Source: Agrobacterium salinitolerans (GTDB lineage: Bacteria > Pseudomonadota > Alphaproteobacteria > Rhizobiales > Rhizobiaceae). From it: a stretch of 64,000 nucleotides of DNA. The stretch spans positions 124,001 to 188,000 of the forward strand of contig NZ_MRDH01000005.1 in the NCBI RefSeq assembly GCF_002008225.1, given 5' to 3'. The position numbers and the translations under genes were made by a program. Shown here piece after piece: positions 59,143 through 64,000 of this stretch; position 1 is the first letter of the stretch; the number at the start of each line of letters is the position of its first letter. The notes under the pieces were generated by a model, which worked only from the letters and a program-made list of their open reading frames with translations, ran no database searches and was not told where the DNA came from.

Positions 59143-60333
59143 TCAGGAGGCACTCTCCAGCAGCTTCTTCGCTTTGCCTTCGAGTTCGAGACGCGTGTCC
59201 TGATTGGTCTTGGTGCGCGCCAGCGCGGTGATGCCTTGCACGAAGTCGAAGATCGACTCAGGGGGTCTCCCCTCCTCCGACAGCACCATCTCGATCACCT
59301 TGCCGGTCTCGCCTTTCGAGAAGCCTCGCCGACGCAGAAAGGTCTCGCGGTCGTCGTCCTTGCGCGCGACGACGCGCTCGCGTGCCGCCTTGATGCCGGC
59401 GATGAACGGAGCGGGTGAGGAATTGGCGAAGCTGGTCAGCGCGGGTGCTGCTTCATGCGCAAAACGCTGGGCCGCGAACTTCGAATGGCGGATGGTGATC
59501 TCCTCGAAATTTTCCGTGCCCCAGAGGTTTCTGTTGGCGCAAACTGCCCGCAGATAGAAAGAGGCAATGCCGAGTGTCTTCGATCCAACTTCCGAGTTCC
59601 AGGCATAGAAGCCGCGGAAATAGAGGTCGGGCTCGCCGTTCGGCAGTCGCCCTGCTTCGATCGGATGGGTGTCGTCCACCAGGAACAGGAAGACGTCGCG
59701 GTCGCTGGCATAAAGCGTCGTCGTATCCTTGGTAATGTCTACAAAGGGATTGTGGGTCATCGTTGCCCAATCCAACACGCCCGGCACTTTCCACATCGTG
59801 TCGCCGGTGCCATTGCCAGCGATCTTCATCACCGCTGAGACCAGTTCATGGTCCCAGATCCGACCGTATTCCGGTCCGGTGACAGCTCGCAGTTCGAGCC
59901 GGCCATCGTCCATCTCGAGCGTTTTTACCAGCTCGGCACGGTGATTGAGCAGGCCGTGCTGCAGGTTGATCGCCGCAAGCGGCGCCGGCAGTTGCCGCAT
60001 ATAGGTGGCCGGTGCGCCAACGAGGCTGCAGAGCTGGCCATAGCTCCAGTGGGTCGGAGAGATCGGTTGTCGCTGACCGGGAACGAGAAGTTCAAGCCGC
60101 TCCGCATTGTCGCGGGTTGCTTCGACACGGATCGCAGCACTTTCGATGGTGCGAGCATGGGCGCGCTCAGCGCGGGATCGAACGGTATCGTAGAGATCGG
60201 TGAGTGACAGGAAGCGTTCGTCGTCGGGTCGCGAGAACCATTCCGACGAAACGCGGCCGATCCGCTCACCGCGCGAGATATCGACCTTGAAGCCGGCGGA
60301 AGCCGGTTGGGCATTGGAAGCAAGTGAGGTCAT
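59143..60333 (-). CDS. DUF932 family protein
   Basis: A 396-residue cytoplasmic protein with the DUF932 (LGT_TIGR03299-type) layout: FLSLTDLYDTVRSRAERAH, the core RLELRAVTGPEYGRIWDHELV, HNPFVDITKDTTTLYASDRDVFLFLVDD, FYAWNSEVGSKTLGIASFYLRAVCANRNLWG. Members occur in phages and plasmids; the function is not established, though some accompany antirestriction genes. The start follows ATGGAGACAACG. Same strand as its neighbours. Confidence 0.9.
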   Translation of the reverse strand: MTSLASNAQPASAGFKVDISRGERIGRVSSEWFSRPDDERFLSLTDLYDTVRSRAERAHARTIESAAIRVEATRDNAERLELLVPGQRQPISPTHWSYGQLCSLVGAPATYMRQLPAPLAAINLQHGLLNHRAELVKTLEMDDGRLELRAVTGPEYGRIWDHELVSAVMKIAGNGTGDTMWKVPGVLDWATMTHNPFVDITKDTTTLYASDRDVFLFLVDDTHPIEAGRLPNGEPDLYFRGFYAWNSEVGSKTLGIASFYLRAVCANRNLWGTENFEEITIRHSKFAAQRFAHEAAPALTSFANSSPAPFIAGIKAARERVVARKDDDRETFLRRRGFSKGETGKVIEMVLSEEGRPPESIFDFVQGITALARTKTNQDTRLELEGKAKKLLESAS

Positions 60334-60405
60334 TGCGTTGTCTCCATGAAACGGAAACCCGGCGCGATGGCCGGGCGAGGTTGAGGGAAGTGGGAAGAGG
60401 AAAGA

Positions 60406-61062
60406 TCAATCGGACGTTAGCCGGTGGTGCGCCGACCGGATCGCCGAGAGCGCTGCCTGGAATTCGGCGCTTCCGAGCACGTCGGAAAAATCCATCGTGG
60501 TGGCGATGGAAACGCACGCGGCATGGACCTCGTCGTCGGTCACTGCCTCGGGTGTTAGACCCCTAAAACTCGGGTCCACCTCGAGCACTGCCGCGATTGC
60601 GTCGCGCACGCCACCCTCCCCCAGGCTAACTAGGACGTGCGAAGGCTTAGGTGCGTCAATGGGCTCTTCAGGATCCGGATCGCTCGCGAGAATGGCCTCT
60701 CCTCGCGCGATCGCCCAGGCAGCTCGGGCGAGCCAATCGGGCGACGGGGGGCGGGTCGCACTGATGTCGTCGAACAACATCTTCAACAGTCCGAGCAGGA
60801 TCTCGAAATGTCGCGCCCGGCGCTGAACAGGTTCCTCGAACTGCTGCGGGATCTGGAGCGGCGGACCTGCATAGGCAGCTTGTGTGCCGTCCCAGATACC
60901 GGTGATATGAACTGGACCGGAGGAATCAAAATCCTTCTCGGCAATATCCCAGCTGTCGTCGTTGATGGCGGCACGGCACGCCGCGTCTAATGTGTCGGCC
61001 GTGTAAGTGCGGCGCCGGAAGATCGGAAGATGATAGGTGGTCTCGATGGTGAAGTCAGGCAT
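60406..61062 (-). CDS. Hypothetical plasmid protein (218 residues)
   Basis: A 218-residue acidic protein starting behind AGGAGGCACCC. The N-terminal MPDFTIETTYHLPIFRRRTYTADTLDAACRAAINDDSW resembles a small beta-alpha domain; the rest is mainly helical. No family recognised. It lies between the ParB-like and DUF932 genes, part of the same minus-strand block. Confidence 0.7.
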   Translation of the reverse strand: MPDFTIETTYHLPIFRRRTYTADTLDAACRAAINDDSWDIAEKDFDSSGPVHITGIWDGTQAAYAGPPLQIPQQFEEPVQRRARHFEILLGLLKMLFDDISATRPPSPDWLARAAWAIARGEAILASDPDPEEPIDAPKPSHVLVSLGEGGVRDAIAAVLEVDPSFRGLTPEAVTDDEVHAACVSIATTMDFSDVLGSAEFQAALSAIRSAHHRLTSD

Positions 61063-61166
61063 GGGTGCCTCCTGAAACGAAAAAACCCGGCGCGATGGCC
61101 GGGCTGTTTGCATGGAAGACCCGACCGCAACGGCGATCCGGTCAAGCTGATGGGACGCTTTCGACG

Positions 61167-63290
61167 CTATTCGGCGGCTGCGAGATGCTTGCCGTCGATC
61201 CCGCTTTCGGTATCGCCAGTGTCATCGTCCGATGTTTCTGGCTGGTCGAGCAGGAAAGCCGGCAGGTCCTGAGCTTCCCCAGTCTCAGCATGATCGGAAC
61301 CGACGGTCTCTCCGAGGGCATCGCTTTCGCTGATGCCGTCCTCGACCGTCATGCGAAGCGGTTCCGGTAGCCAGCCGCAGCCTGTCATTAGCCGTTCGGC
61401 CTCGCGGGCCATGTCGGTCTTCTTGAGATGGCCGATCAGTTCTGCCGACTGGTCGCCCTTGGCTTCTCGGACCGCCTGCAGGATCCGCGCCTTGGTGACG
61501 CGGCCGAGATAGTTTTCGGCTGTCGGCGTCCAGCCGGCTTCCACCATGTCGAAACCAATCGAGCGGGCCAATTGCTCTGCGTGGGCGATTGCACGGGTGC
61601 GCTTATTCCAGGGCTCGATCACCGCGTTGAGCGACAATGCGGCACAATGCGCGAACAGAGCCTCCCGGCTGACCTCGTCGAGCGTGATCAGGAAATCCCA
61701 GAGATCATTCGGATCCTTGGGAAGATCCTGGCCCCAGCCTTCGTGCCGCTGCTCGATCTCTTTCGCCCAGACCGTATCGCCGAGGCCGGGCGTCTGGGCG
61801 AAGCGAGCGCTCTGCAGCGTCACCTCCAGGCATGAATCCGAGCCGTACACGTAGAAGGTCTTCAGCGCGAAGGCATGCAGGACCGCAATGAAGGCGATGA
61901 CAGGATCGTTCGCGAGCGTATTGCGCAAGGCCACCGTGCGCGCCGCTGTCAGATCGAGAACCAGGCGATCAGGAAGCGGTTTGATCGTTTCGTCCTCGTC
62001 GTACGGTTGGGTAGCCTCGCCGCCTGCATTCCCAGTTGCCGGAAACCCGCCGCCATGATCGTCACGTTCGTGACCGACATCAGCCGAGGGATGAGCTTCA
62101 TCCTTCGGTTCGTCCTCGGGCCGCACGAAGCCACGCTCTATCTTGAGCTCCCCGCCGGCGCCGAGCGAGACGAAGACACCGCCGCGGGCGACCTCCTGCG
62201 GATCGAACACATACGGGCGATCGTTCAGGCGGTCGAGCTCGCTGCCGAGTTCCTCGAGCTTTTGTTCGGTCGCTTCCGAGTACTCGTCTGCCTCCGAATA
62301 TTCTGCGTCGAGCTTATCGTATTCGGCACGCGTGGCATCATAGCGAGCCAGTTCGTCTTCCGTCATTTCCGCCTGCTCGCCGTAGAAGCGGCGCAGGCCG
62401 GACGTGTGACCGTAGGGAAAGTCGAAGGCCGCTTCGACCCACTTCCAGCCTTCGTTCAAGCGGATCGTCTCGGCGTCGGCCTTCAGCTTTTCCATCACAA
62501 GCTGCTCAACCAGCGCCGGGTCCTGCAGCCATCCGCCCTGATCCTGGTCGAACAGATCACGCATGGTGACGCCTCCCGCCGCCTCGTAAGCTTCGATGCC
62601 GATATAGACGACGCGGCGGTCGCTGGCGCGGATCGCAGTTTCGGTCAGCAGCCGGCGAATGTAATAAGGCTCCCGGCTATGGGAGCGCGAGACCGTGTCC
62701 CAGACCTGCTCCTGGCGAACACGGTCGTTCGTGATCGAAAACGCCATGATCTGTTCGAGCGTCATCTCGTCCTCGGCATACAGATCGAGAAGCCGCGGCG
62801 AGACGGAAGCCAGCCGCAGGCGCTGCCTGACCGTCGCCACAGAAACGAAGAAACGCGCGGCGATCTCCTCCTCACCAAGCCCCTGCTCGCGCAGGGTCTG
62901 GAAGGCGCGGAACTGATCGAGCGGATGCAGGGATACGCGCTGGACGTTTTCGGCGAGCGAATCCTCGACTTCGAGCGTTTCGCCCTTGCTGACGATGCAG
63001 GGAACGCCTGCCGTCTTGGCCAGGCGCTTCTGCGCAACGAGGCGCTCGAGGGCGCGATACCGGCGCCCGCCGGCCGGAATGCGGTAGATGCCGGTCTCGT
63101 TGCCTTCGCCGTCCAGCTCGGGACGGACGTTGAGGCTGGTGAGCAACCCGCGATGGGCGATGTCTTCCGCCAGATCCTCGATAGAGACGCCCGCCTTGAT
63201 CTTGCGGACGTTCTGCTGGCTCAGCACCAGCTTGTTGAAGGGAATATCCCGGGCTGCACTGAGGGTGATTTTCGATGTGGCCTGAGCCAT
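61167..63290 (-). CDS. Large ParB/Spo0J-like protein
   Basis: A 707-residue protein. Residues about 15-110 are a ParB N-terminal domain (NKLVLSQQNVRKIKAGVSIEDLAEDIAHRGLLTSLNV, then GIYRIPAGGRRYRALERL), with EDSLAENVQRVSLHPLDQFRAF and a helix-turn-helix (LGEEEIAARFFVSVATVRQRLRLASVSPRLL). The further 450 residues, with a coiled coil (ARYDATRAEYDKLDAEYSEADEYSEATEQKLEELGSEL), are not part of classic ParB. No parA gene adjoins, so a partition role is doubtful; such proteins recur in this backbone block. ATG at 63290 follows ATGGAGAAACGAC. Confidence 0.88.
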   Translation of the reverse strand: MAQATSKITLSAARDIPFNKLVLSQQNVRKIKAGVSIEDLAEDIAHRGLLTSLNVRPELDGEGNETGIYRIPAGGRRYRALERLVAQKRLAKTAGVPCIVSKGETLEVEDSLAENVQRVSLHPLDQFRAFQTLREQGLGEEEIAARFFVSVATVRQRLRLASVSPRLLDLYAEDEMTLEQIMAFSITNDRVRQEQVWDTVSRSHSREPYYIRRLLTETAIRASDRRVVYIGIEAYEAAGGVTMRDLFDQDQGGWLQDPALVEQLVMEKLKADAETIRLNEGWKWVEAAFDFPYGHTSGLRRFYGEQAEMTEDELARYDATRAEYDKLDAEYSEADEYSEATEQKLEELGSELDRLNDRPYVFDPQEVARGGVFVSLGAGGELKIERGFVRPEDEPKDEAHPSADVGHERDDHGGGFPATGNAGGEATQPYDEDETIKPLPDRLVLDLTAARTVALRNTLANDPVIAFIAVLHAFALKTFYVYGSDSCLEVTLQSARFAQTPGLGDTVWAKEIEQRHEGWGQDLPKDPNDLWDFLITLDEVSREALFAHCAALSLNAVIEPWNKRTRAIAHAEQLARSIGFDMVEAGWTPTAENYLGRVTKARILQAVREAKGDQSAELIGHLKKTDMAREAERLMTGCGWLPEPLRMTVEDGISESDALGETVGSDHAETGEAQDLPAFLLDQPETSDDDTGDTESGIDGKHLAAAE

Positions 63291-64000
63291 GTCGTTTCTC
63301 CATGACGGACCGGCCGGAGCATCTCTCCAGCCTCCTAACCCGCCACAAATCCTCTGTCCCTCCTCTCCCTCTATTCCGCTGGTTTCGGCCGTAACGTAAA
63401 TCACCTCTTCCCCTGATTGGGTTAGGTTGTCTATCCTTCTATTTTCCTCCGTGATGCGGATCGATCTGGCCAAGGCATTCTCTCCAAAGTGAAACGCCTC
63501 CTCTGTCGAAAACCCGCGCCAGTCGGCGCCTCGTTACTCTCCGCAGATAACGTCGCCCTCATCATCTTGATGACGGTGCTTGTCGTACGCTCCTTAACTG
63601 GGACGTTGGCACGGGCTGTGAGCTATAAACGCCGTATAGCGGCGCTCCGATGTCCTAAAGACAGCGATAAGCCGCGAAGGCTCGAAAAACGCCGGTCGAC
63701 CGGTGGAGCGCTCGGCATGCGCGAGCCTGCAGGTAGGCGGCGTTTCCTGCCCCCTCTCATTCATCCAGAGGGCCGATGGCTGCAAGGGCGCGAGAAGAGC
63801 AGGAAAAATCGCCAGCCAGATCCGGCGGGCCTCCCTTGGGGCCAGACTGCTGCAAGCGCCAGATGCGTCAGGGATGCAAGCCTTTCGAAGGGAAAGACGG
63901 GCATGACGCCAGCTTCAGCGGAGCCGACAGCCTGGGCGGCCATGCCCGTCTGCTCACCTCATGTCCAACCGGAACCCTAACTTGCGAACTGACTATCGAT
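63291..64000. other. Gene-free right end with structured element E
   Basis: No convincing gene. Bases 63736-63750 pair with 63799-63813: TTTCCTGC/GCAGGAAA plus GGCG/CGCC, with one G-T wobble on the plus strand and two mismatches. This repeats the T-run/A-run stem architecture of elements A-C, about 450 bases upstream of the ParB-like start. A CTCGGCATGCGCGAG near-palindrome (63711-63725) precedes it. Confidence 0.45.

Noticed and set aside
61875..63305. A 476-codon plus-strand open frame opposite the ParB-like gene
   Set aside because: The minus-strand frame has clear ParB and helix-turn-helix motifs and a good start; the plus-strand frame has neither.
63489..63980. A 163-codon plus-strand open frame at the right end
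   Set aside because: No ribosome site or recognisable motif, composition rich in Arg and Pro as in non-coding GC-rich sequence, and it runs through structured element E.

Overview
The window looks like part of a large conjugative plasmid or symbiotic megaplasmid of a member of the Rhizobiaceae (Rhizobium, Agrobacterium or Ensifer type). The evidence is GC-rich coding sequence, a VirB/VirD4 conjugation apparatus with a VirC1/VirC2-like pair, a CinI/CinR-like quorum-sensing pair, and the DUF736 / DUF2493 / helicase-methylase / DUF932 / large ParB block that I know from rhizobial plasmids. No repABC, rRNA or tRNA gene was seen, so the replication origin lies outside.

Layout. 1-5.5 kb: a polar amino-acid ABC transporter operon (cut by the left edge), a B3/B4-domain protein, an XRE-cupin regulator and a Cys/Met-type PLP enzyme. 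5.5-12 kb: a PAS/sigma-54 activator diverging from an alpha/beta hydrolase and an MHS-type transporter behind a good -24/-12 promoter, then acetyl-CoA synthetase. 12-18 kb: a chemoreceptor, an AraC regulator, CinR/CinI-like genes and a HAD-like protein lacking key catalytic residues. 18-28 kb: the mobilisation operon (relaxase, accessory protein, RHH protein, ParA-like protein, membrane protein) diverging from an operon of secreted proteins that includes three tandem nuclease-fold proteins without nuclease catalytic residues and a TrbM-like protein, then an XRE regulator and a DUF1173-like gene. 28-42.5 kb: one long minus-strand operon, virB1-B2-B3-B4-(second transglycosylase)-B5-lipoprotein-B6-B8-B9-B10-B11-virD4. 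42.5-45 kb: four genes of unknown function. 45.1-46.2 kb: a gene-free control region. 46.2-64 kb: mostly small conserved plasmid genes, an IS110-family element, a toxin-antitoxin pair, and the large helicase/methylase, DUF932 and ParB-like genes, nearly all on the minus strand.

How it may work. The gene-free region holds a perfect 22-bp palindrome followed by TATCCTGCC, the nick core of RK2-type origins and T-DNA borders. To its left lies a roughly 370-bp tract of about 45 degenerate octamers kept almost perfectly in 8-bp register. If nicking occurs there on the plus strand, the 46-64 kb block is the leading region. Its minus-strand genes would then be transcribed off the incoming strand, and most of them sit behind large hairpins. 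The wobble pairs in those hairpins are G-T on the plus strand, as expected if that strand folds. Mobilisation, secreted-protein, DUF1173 and virB operons share a palindromic site, TTWWAC-TRSR-GTWWAA, in their promoter regions, suggesting one regulator, perhaps the XRE protein at 25.3 kb. I regard the origin, octamer tract, hairpin-fronted leading region and shared operator as the most interesting content.
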